Positions 28,324 through 40,667 of a stretch of 64,000 bases of DNA are shown here, in pieces (the first letter of the stretch is position 1; each line of letters begins with the position of its first letter). The position numbers and the translations under genes are program-made. The notes under the pieces were generated by a model. The model did not search any database. It worked only from the letters and a program-made list of their open reading frames with translations, and was not told the DNA's origin. This DNA comes from Alcaligenaceae bacterium SAGV5 (GTDB taxonomy: Bacteria; Pseudomonadota; Gammaproteobacteria; Burkholderiales; Burkholderiaceae_B): positions 868,001-932,000 of the forward strand of contig SPDP01000002.1 of NCBI GenBank assembly GCA_009360345.1, in the 5' to 3' direction.

Positions 28324-29487
28324 ATGAAGGCGACACAGGAACGGGCACTGGCCGACTGGCTACGACGGCGTGAACCCGCGATGCTGGAACTGCTGGAAGC
28401 ACTGGTCAACATGGACAGCGGCAGCAGCGACAAGGGAAACGTGGACCAGGTGGGACTGCGGCTCGAAGCCGCGCTGCGTGAGGCCGGCATCGCCACGGTG
28501 CGCCACCCCCTGCCCGAACACGGGGATTGCGTCAGCGGGGAGCTGCCCGGCGCATGCGCGGGACAGGGACATGTGCTGCTGCTGGGCCACATGGACACGG
28601 TCTTTCCCCCGGGCACGGCGCAGGCCCGGCCATTCCGGGTGGACGGCCGCACCGCCTACGGCCCCGGCGTGGCGGACATGAAGGCAGGCCTGGTCATGAA
28701 CCTGTTCGTGGTCCGCGCGTTCGCCGAAGTCGGCGGCAACCCGCTGCCGCTGCGCGTACTGTTCACCGGCGACGAGGAAATCGCCTCCCCCGCCTCGCGC
28801 GGCCTGACCCAGGACATGGCCCGGGGAGCGCGCGCGGTCTTCAATGCCGAACCGGGTCGGCCCACCGGCAATGTGGTGACCGGCCGCAAGGGGGCGCTGT
28901 TCATGGATTTCGAGATCCGGGGCGTAGCGGCCCACTCCGGCGTCAATCCCGAGCAGGGCGCCAGCGCCATCGAAGCCCTCGCGCGCAAGACCATGGCCCT
29001 GCACGGACTGGCGGATCCCGGGCGAGGCGTCTCCACCAACGTGGGTACCGTGTCGGGGGGCATGTCCGTGAACACCGTGGCGGATTTCGCGCGGGGCCAG
29101 CTCGACGTGCGCTTTCCCGATGGCGTGGATCGCGCCGAACTCCGGCAGAGGATCGCCGGCATCATCGAACAGGAATCGCCCGCCTGCACCTGCGGCAGGA
29201 TCGTGCGCGAAGGCCTTTTCCTGCCGCTCGCCACCACGGCCATGACCCTGGACGTGCTGGCCCGCTACCAGGATGCCGCGCGCGAGACGGGCTTCTCGGT
29301 CGAAGGCGAATACACCGGCGGCTCGGCCGACAGCGGCCTGACCTCGGCGGTGGGCGCTCCGACGTTGTGTGCGGTCGGCCCGGTGGGAGGACACGTCCAT
29401 ACGGACCGCGAATACTGCCGGCTGGACTCGTTGGTGCCGCGGGCCCAGGCGCTGGCGCTGGCCATCGCACGGCTCGAGCCGGCCTGA
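28324..29487 (+). CDS. M20 family metallopeptidase (glutamate carboxypeptidase-like)
   Basis: Binuclear zinc hydrolase of the CPG2/ArgE/DapE group, 387 aa. Metal and catalytic residues: GHMDTVF, GVADMKAG, the catalytic GDEE, AEP, and the C-terminal HTDREY. A lid/dimerisation domain is inserted at ~185-295. No signal peptide, so cytoplasmic. It would remove a C-terminal amino acid, often glutamate, or cleave an N-acyl amide. Last gene of the DJ-1/Bug/M20 unit, convergent with the GntR gene. Confidence 0.88.
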   Translation: MKATQERALADWLRRREPAMLELLEALVNMDSGSSDKGNVDQVGLRLEAALREAGIATVRHPLPEHGDCVSGELPGACAGQGHVLLLGHMDTVFPPGTAQARPFRVDGRTAYGPGVADMKAGLVMNLFVVRAFAEVGGNPLPLRVLFTGDEEIASPASRGLTQDMARGARAVFNAEPGRPTGNVVTGRKGALFMDFEIRGVAAHSGVNPEQGASAIEALARKTMALHGLADPGRGVSTNVGTVSGGMSVNTVADFARGQLDVRFPDGVDRAELRQRIAGIIEQESPACTCGRIVREGLFLPLATTAMTLDVLARYQDAARETGFSVEGEYTGGSADSGLTSAVGAPTLCAVGPVGGHVHTDREYCRLDSLVPRAQALALAIARLEPA

Positions 29488-29503
29488 GCCGCCCGCGGCC
29501 CCG

Positions 29504-30241
29504 TCAGGCCGGAGAACCGTCCGGAGCGGCGACCCGCGACAGCGCGGACGCCCCGCCCCCGAACACCGCCTCGCCCGCTTCCAGATGCCTGGCCATGGCC
29601 TGGCCGGCCGCGGCCGGATCGCGCCGCACGATCGCCTGGTAGATCTCCGCGTGCTCCGTCCTGGCCTCGCCGCGCCGGTGCGGCGCCTTGGTCAGTTCCT
29701 TGGTGTAGTCCTCCAGGATGCCCCGCATCTCTTCGATCAGCATCACGAAGAGAGGGTTGCCCGAGGCGTTCGCGATGGCCACGTGAAAATCCATGTCGAG
29801 CTGGTTGCGGCGGTCCGGATCGCTGGTTTCGGCGATGCGGCCGAGCAGCGAAGCCAGGACGCCTATGTCCTGTTCGGTCCGCTTGACGGCGGCCAGTTGC
29901 ACCACGGGAACCTCGAGCGCACAACGGACCTCCTGTATCTGCGCGGGGGTGTAGCGCCCGAAGATCAATGCGCCGCTGATGCGATCCGACACGACGAACG
30001 TGCCCCGCCCGGTCTGCGACTCGGTGTAGCCCAGGGCCTGCAGGGACATCAGGGCTTCCCGCACCACCGGACGGCTGACGCCGAACGAGCTGGCCAGCTC
30101 CGCTTCGGAGGGCAGGCGTTCTTCCGGTCGGAACGCGCCGCTTTCTATCCGCTTCTGCAACTGCGCCTGCACGTAGGCGGCGGCTGTGCGCCGCTCCATT
30201 TTCTCGAACGGCTCGATCTCGGTTCTATTCTCTGCTGGCAT
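29504..30241 (-). CDS. GntR-family regulator (FadR subfamily, FCD domain)
   Basis: 245 aa: N-terminal winged HTH (LPSEAELASSFGVSRPVVRE, ~residues 43-62) and a C-terminal all-helical FCD ligand-binding domain with the metal-binding pattern DMDFHVAIANASGN and two later His. FCD regulators usually bind a small organic acid. Convergent with the M20 gene and adjacent to the hydrolase island, so the likely local repressor. A perfect palindrome lies 19 bases upstream of its start (30260-30274). Confidence 0.88.
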   Translation of the reverse strand: MPAENRTEIEPFEKMERRTAAAYVQAQLQKRIESGAFRPEERLPSEAELASSFGVSRPVVREALMSLQALGYTESQTGRGTFVVSDRISGALIFGRYTPAQIQEVRCALEVPVVQLAAVKRTEQDIGVLASLLGRIAETSDPDRRNQLDMDFHVAIANASGNPLFVMLIEEMRGILEDYTKELTKAPHRRGEARTEHAEIYQAIVRRDPAAAGQAMARHLEAGEAVFGGGASALSRVAAPDGSPA

Positions 30242-30259
30242 GACCTGGACACCCGGAAC

Positions 30260-30274
30260 GATGGCAAAGCCATC
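30260..30274. promoter_or_regulatory. Palindrome upstream of the GntR gene (autoregulatory operator candidate)
   Basis: GATGGC-AAA-GCCATC, a perfect 6-base-arm palindrome 19 bases before the GntR start codon. Possible self-regulation site, or a 5' UTR hairpin. Confidence 0.35.
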
Positions 30275-30451
30275 TTGCTGCCTGACAGGTTACCACGACT
30301 CCCCCACGGGAAGCCGGCCCGGGGTGCCCGGCGGGTCCGGCGCCACCGCCGGCTTGCCGCCGTTGCGATCCAGGCAGAGCGTGCAGCCGCCGTACATGTC
30401 TTGCGCCGAGCGCGGCCTGCGGACCCTCTCGTTCGGAACGCTGGTCAATCA

Positions 30452-30478
30452 TAATCTGGATGGATATAGTCCGGATTA
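30452..30478 (+). promoter_or_regulatory. Palindromic operator over the promoter of the Rrf2 gene
   Basis: Arms TAATCtGGA and TCCgGATTA flank a 9-base centre (TGGATATAG). A -10-like TATAGT (30465-30470) lies inside, with TGGTCA 17 bases upstream. The dyad 21 bases before the Rrf2 start codon is what an autorepressor would bind. Confidence 0.5.
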
Positions 30479-30498
30479 TCCATTGCGAGGCACGAACC

Positions 30499-30969
30499 AT
30501 GAGGATGAGCGAAGGCGTGGAATGGGGCCTGCATTGCTGCGTGGCCCTGGGCTGGATGGGGCAGGACGAGGTGGTGTCCACCGCCAGGCTGGCGGCCAAG
30601 TTCGGGCTGCCCGCCGCCTATCTGAACAAGTCGCTGCAGGCGCTCGCGCGGGCCGGCATCCTGGCATCGTCGGCGGGCCCCAAGGGCGGCTTCCGGCTGG
30701 CCCGCCCGCCGGCGCGGATCACGCTGCTGGACGTGGTCGATGCCATCGAAGGCCAGGAGACGGCTTTCCGCTGCACCGAGATCCGGCGCAACGGCGAAGG
30801 CGCGGCCCCGCCCGCCGAATGCCGCCGGCCCTGTGCGATCGCCTCGGCCATGCATGGCGCCGAAGCCGCCTGGCGCAAGGAGCTGTCGCGCCAGACGATC
30901 GCCATGATCATGGACAAAGCCCCAAGGAGCGCGGTGGAGCGCACGGTGCGCTGGCACGCGTGCGCCTGA
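30499..30969 (+). CDS. Rrf2-family transcriptional regulator
   Basis: 156 aa winged-helix regulator: EWGLHCCVALGW, then TARLAAKFGLPAAYLNKSLQ (recognition helix) and GPKGGFRLARPPARITLLDV (wing), all Rrf2 hallmarks. Three C-terminal cysteines (Cys92, Cys108, Cys112) could bind an Fe-S cluster, but the first spacing (15 residues) is much longer than in IscR or NsrR. The ATG at 30499 is used; an in-frame upstream ATG at 30460 lies inside the operator. It stands alone; its targets are unknown. Confidence 0.85.
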   Translation: MRMSEGVEWGLHCCVALGWMGQDEVVSTARLAAKFGLPAAYLNKSLQALARAGILASSAGPKGGFRLARPPARITLLDVVDAIEGQETAFRCTEIRRNGEGAAPPAECRRPCAIASAMHGAEAAWRKELSRQTIAMIMDKAPRSAVERTVRWHACA

Positions 30970-31129
30970 CCGGCGGCGCGCCGCCCCAATAAAATTACAT
31001 TTTGACACACAAGGCAGGGCGGGCTTTGTGCGCCCCGTCACGGCTTCTTGGCTAGGATGGGCCATTCGCAGGGCAAAGACCGAAAGCGTCCTTGGACACG
31101 AACATCAACCGCCATTCAGGAGTCCCACA

Positions 31130-31327
31130 ATGAGCGACAAGACCCCCCTCCCCGGCCACAGCACCACCCGGCAAGCCCCCGGGGGAGTTCAGGAACGGGG
31201 GCCCAGCACCCGCTCCCAGAGTTCGATCACGGCGGCGCGCTCCGCCGTCAGCGCGTCCTGCGGCACGCGCGCCTTTTCCACGTCCTGCAGGCGCAGCGCG
31301 TGCTGCTCCCGCCGCAGCGTGCGATAG
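31130..31327 (+). CDS. Possible short or broken ORF overlapping the end of glnE
   Basis: ATG at 31130 has a strong ribosome binding site (CAGGAG, eight bases upstream) and starts [19 protein letters not shown]. From about 31189 the frame is antisense to the glnE 3' end and becomes Ser/Cys/Arg-rich shadow sequence. It may be the 5' end of a gene whose remainder was lost when the glnE junction formed, or a chance start. Product not recognised. Confidence 0.25.
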   Translation: MSDKTPLPGHSTTRQAPGGVQERGPSTRSQSSITAARSAVSASCGTRAFSTSCRRSACCSRRSVR

Positions 31328-33966
31328 GCATCGCCCACCCGCCGCGCCAGGTCGGCGGGGATCAGGCCCGCCTCGGCGGCCAGGCGCAGCAGCGCGATGT
31401 TGCCCAGGTTCTGCATCAGGATCTCGTGTTCGCGGGCGTGCAGCAGGACCAGGTACTGGGTGACGAACTCGACGTCCACCATCCCGCCCGGATCGTGCTT
31501 GAGGTCGAAGTCCGGCGTGCGGTTGGGATGGCCTTCGCCGATCTTGCGGCGCATGGCGATGACTTCGTCGGCCAGTTGGCGGGCGTCGCGCGGCATCAGC
31601 AGCACCTCGCGCCGGATCCGTTCGAACTGCCGGCCCACCTCGGGGTCGCCGGCGGCGAAGCGGGCGCGCGTGATGGCCTGGTGCTCCCAGGGCCAGGCGT
31701 GTTCCTTCTGGTAGCGCTCGAAGGCCTCGGTCGAGATGACCATCAGCCCGGCCTGGCCGTCGGGGCGCAGGCGCAGATCCACTTCGTACAGGCGTCCCGA
31801 GGCGGTCATCGAACCGAGCCACGACAGGATGCGCTGGCCGAAGCGGGCGTAGATCTCGCCGGCGTCCTCGCGCGGGTCGTCGAACAGGAACACCAGGTCG
31901 AGATCCGAGGCGTAGCCGAGTTCCTTGCCGCCGTGCTTGCCGTAGGCGATGACCGCGAAACGGGCCGGCGTGCGGCCCTCGTCCCTGGATACGCTGTACC
32001 AGACGCGCTTGAGCGTTTCCTCGAGCATGATGTCGGCGACCATGGACAGGTAGTCGCCCAGCCGCTCGACCGTCAACTGGCCTTCGAGGTCCTGCGCCAG
32101 CAGATGGAAACCCCATTGGCGCTGCGTGTCGCGCATCAGGTTCATCTGCCGCTCGACGTCGGGCGCGCCGCTGCCGTCGATCACGCAGGCATCCAGTTCA
32201 TCGCTGAGCTTGCGGGCCATGGCGGGCAGGTCGGGCTCCACCATGAGCGTGCGCCAGTCCAGCAATTCGTCCAGCAGCAGCGGGTGCCGGGTCAGGTAGC
32301 CCGCGGCCCAGTCGCTGGCCGCGAAAACGCGGGCCACGCGGGCCAGGGTGTCGGGATACTCGGCCAGCAGGGCCATGTAGGCGCTGCGCTGCGCGATGTG
32401 TTCGATCAACCCGAACATGCGGAGCAGCGCGGCGGCGGGCGCCTTGGTGCCGGCGCAGGCATCCACCGCCGCCGGCAGCAGGGCCGCCAGGCGCCGCCGG
32501 CTGTTGTCGGGCAGGCTGCGTATCCGGGGGCTGTCGAGCAGCGCGGCGGCGCGTGGCAGCAGGTTGTCGGCCTCGGCGGGAAGGGTCGCGCGTATGCGTT
32601 CGACCAACTGGTCCTCGGGATCGCCCGCGCCGCGTCCGCCCGGAGAAGGGTCGCCGTCGTTCTGGCCGAACACGCCCCGGAAGGTGGTCTCGACGAACTC
32701 GCGGTGCGCGGTCAGCGTGCGCTCGAAGGCGGCGGGGTCGTCGAAGCCCAGCGCGCGGGCCAGTTCGGCGCGCCGTTCGTCGTCCTCGGGCAGTAGATGG
32801 GTCTGCTGGTCCTCGCGGTATTGCAGGGCGTGTTCGACCCGTCGCAGGAAGCGGTAGGCGCTTTCCAGGCGCCCGGCGTCGTCCGGCTGGACCAGGCCGG
32901 CCTCGCGTTCGGCGTGCAGCGCGGCCAGCAGGCCTCGCTCCTGCAGCGTCGGCGTGCGGCCGCCGCGTATCAGTTGCGAGAGCTGGACCACGAACTCGAT
33001 CTCGCGGATGCCGCCTTCGCCCAGTTTGACGTTGTCGGCCTGGGTGGCCTGTTCGCCCCTGCCGTTGTACGAACGGCGGTTCCAGTCCTCGCGTATGCGC
33101 TCGCGCAGCGCGCGCAGCGCCGCCAGGGCGTCGAAGTCGAAATACTTGCGGTAGACGAAGGGACGTCGCAGCGCCTCCAGTTGCGCCGCCTGGGCGGCGG
33201 GGTCGCTGCCCTCGAAGGCCTGGGCCTCGATGCGGCGCGCCTTCAGCCAGGCATAGCGTTCCCATTCCCGGCCCTGCGAGATCAGGTAGTTCTCGAAGGC
33301 GTCCAGGCTCCAGGCCAGCGGTCCGGCGTCGCCGTCGGGCCGCAGCCGCAGGTCGGTGCGGAAGACGTGGCCGTCGGCGTCGATCTCGGAGATGACCGGC
33401 ATCATGCGCCGCGTCAGCCTGCCGTAGAACTCGTGGTGGGAGATGGGCCGGCGCCCGTCGGTCTCGCCCTCGTCGCCGTACAGCATGACCAGGTCGATGT
33501 CGGACGAGACGTTCAGTTCCTCGCCGCCCAGCTTGCCCATGCCCACGATCAGCATTTCCTGGGGCAGGCCGGAGCCGTTCTCGCGCGGGATCCCGTGCAC
33601 CTCCGCCAGTTCGGCCGCGACGCTGCGATAGGCTTGCTCGATCGCCAGGTCCGCCAGCCGGGTCATCGCGCCCACGACTTCCTCGAGCGGCGCCAGGCCC
33701 GCCAGATCGCGCGCCATGACGGCGCAGAACACGCGTTCGCGCAGCCTGCGCAGCACCGCGCGGCAGTCGGCGACCGGCAGCGGGCCGGCCGCGGCCGCGC
33801 CGCGGGCCGTGCGCAATTCGTCGAACCAGGCGGCCAGGGCCTGGGCGTCGACCGGGCGGGAGACCGCGTCGGCCAGCCATCGCCCGTAGTCGGGCTGGGC
33901 GTCTATGCGTCGGCGCAGGTGGCCCGACCAGGAAAGCGCAGGAGTGAGCAGCGAAGTGTCTGACAT
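31189..33966 (-). CDS. glnE: Bifunctional glutamine synthetase adenylyltransferase/deadenylylase
   Basis: Adds or removes AMP on glutamine synthetase in response to PII and glutamine. 925 aa with two nucleotidyltransferase domains: [19 protein letters not shown] (~142-160, deadenylylase) and [17 protein letters not shown] (~676-692, adenylylase), each followed by its helical regulatory region. Slightly shorter than E. coli GlnE (946). Divergent from yhdP with a ~165-base gap. Confidence 0.95.
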   Translation of the reverse strand: MSDTSLLTPALSWSGHLRRRIDAQPDYGRWLADAVSRPVDAQALAAWFDELRTARGAAAAGPLPVADCRAVLRRLRERVFCAVMARDLAGLAPLEEVVGAMTRLADLAIEQAYRSVAAELAEVHGIPRENGSGLPQEMLIVGMGKLGGEELNVSSDIDLVMLYGDEGETDGRRPISHHEFYGRLTRRMMPVISEIDADGHVFRTDLRLRPDGDAGPLAWSLDAFENYLISQGREWERYAWLKARRIEAQAFEGSDPAAQAAQLEALRRPFVYRKYFDFDALAALRALRERIREDWNRRSYNGRGEQATQADNVKLGEGGIREIEFVVQLSQLIRGGRTPTLQERGLLAALHAEREAGLVQPDDAGRLESAYRFLRRVEHALQYREDQQTHLLPEDDERRAELARALGFDDPAAFERTLTAHREFVETTFRGVFGQNDGDPSPGGRGAGDPEDQLVERIRATLPAEADNLLPRAAALLDSPRIRSLPDNSRRRLAALLPAAVDACAGTKAPAAALLRMFGLIEHIAQRSAYMALLAEYPDTLARVARVFAASDWAAGYLTRHPLLLDELLDWRTLMVEPDLPAMARKLSDELDACVIDGSGAPDVERQMNLMRDTQRQWGFHLLAQDLEGQLTVERLGDYLSMVADIMLEETLKRVWYSVSRDEGRTPARFAVIAYGKHGGKELGYASDLDLVFLFDDPREDAGEIYARFGQRILSWLGSMTASGRLYEVDLRLRPDGQAGLMVISTEAFERYQKEHAWPWEHQAITRARFAAGDPEVGRQFERIRREVLLMPRDARQLADEVIAMRRKIGEGHPNRTPDFDLKHDPGGMVDVEFVTQYLVLLHAREHEILMQNLGNIALLRLAAEAGLIPADLARRVGDAYRTLRREQHALRLQDVEKARVPQDALTAERAAVIELWERVLGPRS

Positions 33967-34131
33967 GGCGAAAGTTGTGGCAGGACGTTACAGAATTGTG
34001 CGCCACGAAGAAGTTTTGCGCATAAGCCAGCATAAGACATGCGGGCCGGTATAAGCTTCCATTTCCCTATTCATCCATCCACAGGCCACAGCGGCCGCTT
34101 CGACGGAACGACGGCGTTTCGCCGTTTCTTC

Positions 34132-37100
34132 GTGCATATCGACCTAGCCTATCTCTATCGCCTTGTCGCGCGGCCCCTGGTCTGGGTGATCCTGGCCGTC
34201 TATTTCCTGTTCGTGGTTGCCCTGGTGGTCGTGCGGTACGCCGTGCTTCCCGCCATCGACGACTACCGGCCGGGCATCGAGCGCATGGTCGGCAGGGCGA
34301 TCGGCGCGTCCGTCACCATAGGGAAGATCGATGCCGAATGGCTGGGCCTGCATCCCAGCTTCGAGCTGTCCGGCGTCCAGGTATCGGATCCGTCCGGCCA
34401 GCCCGGCCTGAGCCTGTCCCGCGTGTCGGCCATCCTGTCGTGGCGCAGCCTGCTGGTGCTGGAACCGCGCCTGCTGCGGCTCCAGCTCGACGCTCCCGAA
34501 GTCGAGGCACGGCGCGACGCCCAGGGGCGCTACTGGATCGCGGGCTGGGAAGTCGATCCCCAGGCCCGGGGCGGATCGCGGGAGGGGCTGGATTGGCTGC
34601 TGGCCCAGCGCGAAGTGGTCGTGCGCGGCGGCCGCCTGCGGTGGAACGACGCGTTGCGCGAAGCGCCGCCGCTCGAGATCGCCAACGTGGCCTTCGTGAT
34701 GCGCAATGCCGGTCGCCACCATCGCGCCGCGCTCCGGGCCGAACCGCCCGCGGCCCTGGGGTCCGCGCTGGACGTGCGCGCCGATTTGACGCATGGCTGG
34801 TTCACGCTGGATGCCGCCGATCCGCAACAATGGCGCGGATCGTTGTACGTGGCGCTGGACGGCGTCGATCTGGCGGGATGGCGGCCCTGGCTGGACCTGC
34901 CGGGCGAGCCGAGACAGGGCATGGGCGCCGTGCGGGCCTGGGTGGACTACGACCGCGGACGCGTCCGCGCCGGTACGGCGCAACTGGCCCTGCGCGACCT
35001 GAGCGTGCAGTTCGGGCCGGACCTGCCGCCGCTGGACATCGCCAGCCTGGCGGGCCGGGCCGATCTTGCCCCGGCGGCGCATGGTGGCTACAAGCTGGAC
35101 CTGGCCGGGCTGGACGTATCGACCCGCGACGGGTTGGCGCTGCATCTCCAACGGCTGGCCGCTGCCTGGACGCCCGGGCGCCAGGGCATGCAGCCGGCCA
35201 CGCAGGTCGAGGCGGATGGCTTCGACCTGACCACGGGCCTGCGCCTGGCCGACAGCCTGCCCTTGCCCGGGACGCTGCGCAAGGAACTGGCCGACCTGCG
35301 GCCCGCGGGCCGGATCGAGGAACTGCGGCTGGGTTGGCAGGGGCCGCCCACGCAGCCATCGGCGATATCGGGCCGCGCGAGGTTCTCGGGCCTGTCGATC
35401 GCCGCGGCGCCGGAGCCGGCCGTGAACGACGGCCATCATCCGCAGCGGCCGGGCTTCACCAATCTGCAGGGCAGCATCGAGATGGACGGCCAGGGCGGGC
35501 GCATCGACGTCGCCGCGCGCGACGCCGTGCTCCGCTTTCCGGGCGTGTTCGCCGAGCCCGACCTGCCCATGGATGTCTTCAATGCCCGGGCCGCGGCGCG
35601 CAAGGGCGCCGATGGCGCCTGGACGGTCGACGTCGAGCATCTGGATTTCAGCCGCCGCGGCGTGGAAGGCCGCTTCAGCGGCAACTGGAGCAGCCATGGC
35701 CGCGGTCCCGCCGGAACGCTGGATCTGCGGGGCACGCTGGTGCGCGCCGACGTGCGCGAGGTCTACCGCTATATCCCCATCGTGGTCGGCGCGGATGTCC
35801 GCACCTGGCTCCAGCACGCGCTGGTCTCGGGACAGGCCGAGAACGTGGACGTGCGCGTGCGCGGCGACCTGGACACCTTTCCCTATGGCGCGGACAAGTC
35901 CGGAGAGTTCCGGGTGGCGGGCAAGGTCGGTGGCGTGACCCTGGACTACCTGCCCGAGCCCCTGGCCCAGGGCGACGCCTGGCCCAGGCTGGAAGCGCTC
36001 GTGGGGGATCTGGTGTTCGACCGGGTGTCGATGGGGGTGGATGTCCGTTCCGGCCGCGTGCGGGTCGACCGCTCGACCACCGTGGACATGGGACGCACGC
36101 GCGCCGCCATCGCCAACCTCGAGCACGGCCCGTTGCTGGAGATCGACGGCGAGACGCGGGGAGCGGCCCCGGCGTTCCTGGCCTTCGTCAAGCGTTCGCC
36201 CGTGGGGCGCATGATAGACGGCGCGCTCGATGAAGCCTCCGCGAGCGGCAATTTCGTGGTGCCCCTGTCCTTGCGCATTCCGCTCGACCATCATGACGCG
36301 GATCCTGGTCATGGCGAGGTGCAGGTCAAGGGGGAGGTCCGGCTGTCGGGCAACGATTTCGCGCTGGCTTCCACGGTGCCGCCTTTTTCGCAATTGACCG
36401 GGACGGTGGCGTTCGACCAGCATGGCATCGCCTTGCGCAACGTGGCGGGCACCGCCCTGGGCGGCCCGGTGAAATTGTCCGGCGGCCCGCAGCCGGACGG
36501 CGGCGACCTGCTGCGGGCCGAGGGCACCGCATCGGCGGCCGCCTTGGGTTTCTGGTGGCAGGCTCCGGGCATGGCGCGGCTGTCCGGCCGTACTGCCTAC
36601 AAGACCACAGTCCGGATCCTGCCGGGCAAGATGCCCACGGTGCTGGTGGAGTCCGACCTGGTGGGGCTGGCGGCCGACCTGCCCGCGCCGCTGGGCAAGA
36701 CCGCGCAGGAGGCGCGCCCGTCGCGGCTGGAGTGGAGCGGTACCGCCGCCACGGCGGACCAGCCCGGAATGGACTGGTTCGCCGGCAGCCTGGGGCCCGC
36801 CGTCAACCTGCACGTCGAGCGCGACCATGCCGCCGGCGGCGCCGTGGCCGCCCTGCGCGCCGCCATCGGTATCAATCGTGCCGCTACGATCAGCGGTCCC
36901 GGGCTGAGTGTGAGCGCCTCCCTGCCCGAAGTGGATGTGGACGGCCTGCGCAAGGTGGCGGCGGAGTTCGAGCCGCCCTCGGGCACGGCGCCGGGGTCCG
37001 GCCAGGGCGGCGGCCTGAGCGTTCCGCTCAACCGCCTCAGCCTGTCGACTCCGGTACTGCGCGTGCATGGCCGCCAACTGGACAAGGTCTCGCTGTACGT

Positions 37101-38193
37101 CGTGCGGCAGGAGAGCGGCGGCAACGCCAACTGGCGGGTCGACGTGGAGTCGACCCAGCTGGCCGGCCGGCTGTCGTGGGCGGAAACCCGCGGCGGCGCG
37201 GGACCCAACCGCCTGAACGCACGGCTGTCGCGGCTGGTGATCGCCGGCGAGGACGCGGACCGCGCCGGCGCGCTGGACGAGGCCGCCGTGGAGGACCAGG
37301 ACGTGCCGGAAATCGACCTCGTGGCCGAACACTTCGAACTGTTCGGCAAGGCGCTGGGGCGGCTGGAGGTGCTGGCCCAGAGTTCGGACCGGGGCCGCGA
37401 ATGGCGGCTGCGCCGGTTGAATGTGAAGAATCCCGATGCCGAGCTGGACGGCTCGGGTGTCTGGAAGCTGGAGGCCGGCGCCCAGGCGGGAGGCCGGCGC
37501 GCCATGTCGCTGGATGCCGTGCTCAAGCTCGCCGACACCGGCAAGTTCCTGGAGCGCATGGGCGTGCATGGCACCATGGCGGGCGGGTCGGGCAGCATGT
37601 CGGCCCAGGTGTCGTGGCGAGGGCTGCCGTACACGCTGGACCTGGCTACCCTGTCCGGCAAGGTCGAGCTGTCCCTGGACAAGGGGCAGTTCCTCAAGGC
37701 CGAGCCGGGCATCGCCAAGCTGTTGGGCGTGCTGTCGCTGCAATCGCTGCCGCGCCGCGTGACGCTGGATTTCCGCGACATCTTCAGCGAAGGCTTCGCC
37801 TACGACACGATACGGGCGCATGCGTCCATCGCCAACGGCGTGGCCCATACCGAGGACTTCAAGATGAACGGCGTGAATGCCACCGTCGTCATCGCGGGCG
37901 ACGCCGACCTGGCGCGCGAGACCCAGCGGCTGCAGGTGGTCGTGGTGCCCAAGCTCGATGCCGGCGCCGCCTCGCTGCTGTACGGGCTGGCGGTCAATCC
38001 GGCCGTGGGGCTGAGCGTTTTCCTGGCGCAGTTGCTGCTCAAGGACCCGTTGTCCAAGGTTCTGGCCTATCAGTACGAAGTCACGGGCACCTGGGCCGAT
38101 CCGCAGGTGGCCAAGGTCGGAAGCACCAAGGTCGACGCGGCGGGCAAGGAGCCGGCGCCGCCCGTGGCCGACCCGGCGGCGCCTCATCCGTGA
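34132..38193 (+). CDS. yhdP: YhdP-like AsmA-superfamily envelope lipid-transport protein
   Basis: Very large inner-membrane-anchored periplasmic protein (~1353 aa) of the AsmA/TamB/VPS13-like group, thought to move phospholipids to the outer membrane. One N-terminal membrane segment (PLVWVILAVYFLFVVALVVV) is followed by a long beta-rich region; DFRDIFSEGFAYDTIRA near the C-terminus matches the end of E. coli YhdP. The GTG at 34132 (VHIDLAYLYRLVARP) is preferred over an ATG at 34039 because the intervening residues look non-coding; neither has a good Shine-Dalgarno. First gene of a yhdP-nitrilase-tldD series, as in many proteobacteria. Confidence 0.88.
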   Translation: MHIDLAYLYRLVARPLVWVILAVYFLFVVALVVVRYAVLPAIDDYRPGIERMVGRAIGASVTIGKIDAEWLGLHPSFELSGVQVSDPSGQPGLSLSRVSAILSWRSLLVLEPRLLRLQLDAPEVEARRDAQGRYWIAGWEVDPQARGGSREGLDWLLAQREVVVRGGRLRWNDALREAPPLEIANVAFVMRNAGRHHRAALRAEPPAALGSALDVRADLTHGWFTLDAADPQQWRGSLYVALDGVDLAGWRPWLDLPGEPRQGMGAVRAWVDYDRGRVRAGTAQLALRDLSVQFGPDLPPLDIASLAGRADLAPAAHGGYKLDLAGLDVSTRDGLALHLQRLAAAWTPGRQGMQPATQVEADGFDLTTGLRLADSLPLPGTLRKELADLRPAGRIEELRLGWQGPPTQPSAISGRARFSGLSIAAAPEPAVNDGHHPQRPGFTNLQGSIEMDGQGGRIDVAARDAVLRFPGVFAEPDLPMDVFNARAAARKGADGAWTVDVEHLDFSRRGVEGRFSGNWSSHGRGPAGTLDLRGTLVRADVREVYRYIPIVVGADVRTWLQHALVSGQAENVDVRVRGDLDTFPYGADKSGEFRVAGKVGGVTLDYLPEPLAQGDAWPRLEALVGDLVFDRVSMGVDVRSGRVRVDRSTTVDMGRTRAAIANLEHGPLLEIDGETRGAAPAFLAFVKRSPVGRMIDGALDEASASGNFVVPLSLRIPLDHHDADPGHGEVQVKGEVRLSGNDFALASTVPPFSQLTGTVAFDQHGIALRNVAGTALGGPVKLSGGPQPDGGDLLRAEGTASAAALGFWWQAPGMARLSGRTAYKTTVRILPGKMPTVLVESDLVGLAADLPAPLGKTAQEARPSRLEWSGTAATADQPGMDWFAGSLGPAVNLHVERDHAAGGAVAALRAAIGINRAATISGPGLSVSASLPEVDVDGLRKVAAEFEPPSGTAPGSGQGGGLSVPLNRLSLSTPVLRVHGRQLDKVSLYVVRQESGGNANWRVDVESTQLAGRLSWAETRGGAGPNRLNARLSRLVIAGEDADRAGALDEAAVEDQDVPEIDLVAEHFELFGKALGRLEVLAQSSDRGREWRLRRLNVKNPDAELDGSGVWKLEAGAQAGGRRAMSLDAVLKLADTGKFLERMGVHGTMAGGSGSMSAQVSWRGLPYTLDLATLSGKVELSLDKGQFLKAEPGIAKLLGVLSLQSLPRRVTLDFRDIFSEGFAYDTIRAHASIANGVAHTEDFKMNGVNATVVIAGDADLARETQRLQVVVVPKLDAGAASLLYGLAVNPAVGLSVFLAQLLLKDPLSKVLAYQYEVTGTWADPQVAKVGSTKVDAAGKEPAPPVADPAAPHP

Positions 38194-38248
38194 TTCTGCG
38201 CGACAATAGCCGGATGCCCGTGCAACACCTCGCCAGGAATTCCCGCCC

Positions 38249-39070
<822 letters not shown>

Positions 39071-39119
39071 ACCTCGTGGCCTTCGCCGCGTTTCGCAACG
39101 ATTTCCTGATCACCCATCC

Positions 39120-40580
<1,461 letters not shown>

Positions 40581-40592
40581 GCGGCCGCGCCC

Positions 40593-40624
40593 GTGGAAAG
40601 CCCGGCGCCGGCCGAGCTTTCCAC
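40593..40624 (+). terminator. Hairpin after tldD
   Basis: A perfect 9-base stem GTGGAAAGC/GCTTTCCAC with a 14-base GC-rich loop lies 12 bases after the tldD stop. No U-tract follows, so it may be a weak or factor-assisted terminator or a 3'-end stabiliser. Confidence 0.5.
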
Positions 40625-40667
40625 TGGGAGAAAAGTCGGGAAATGTCGATGGACAGTACCGCGCGCG

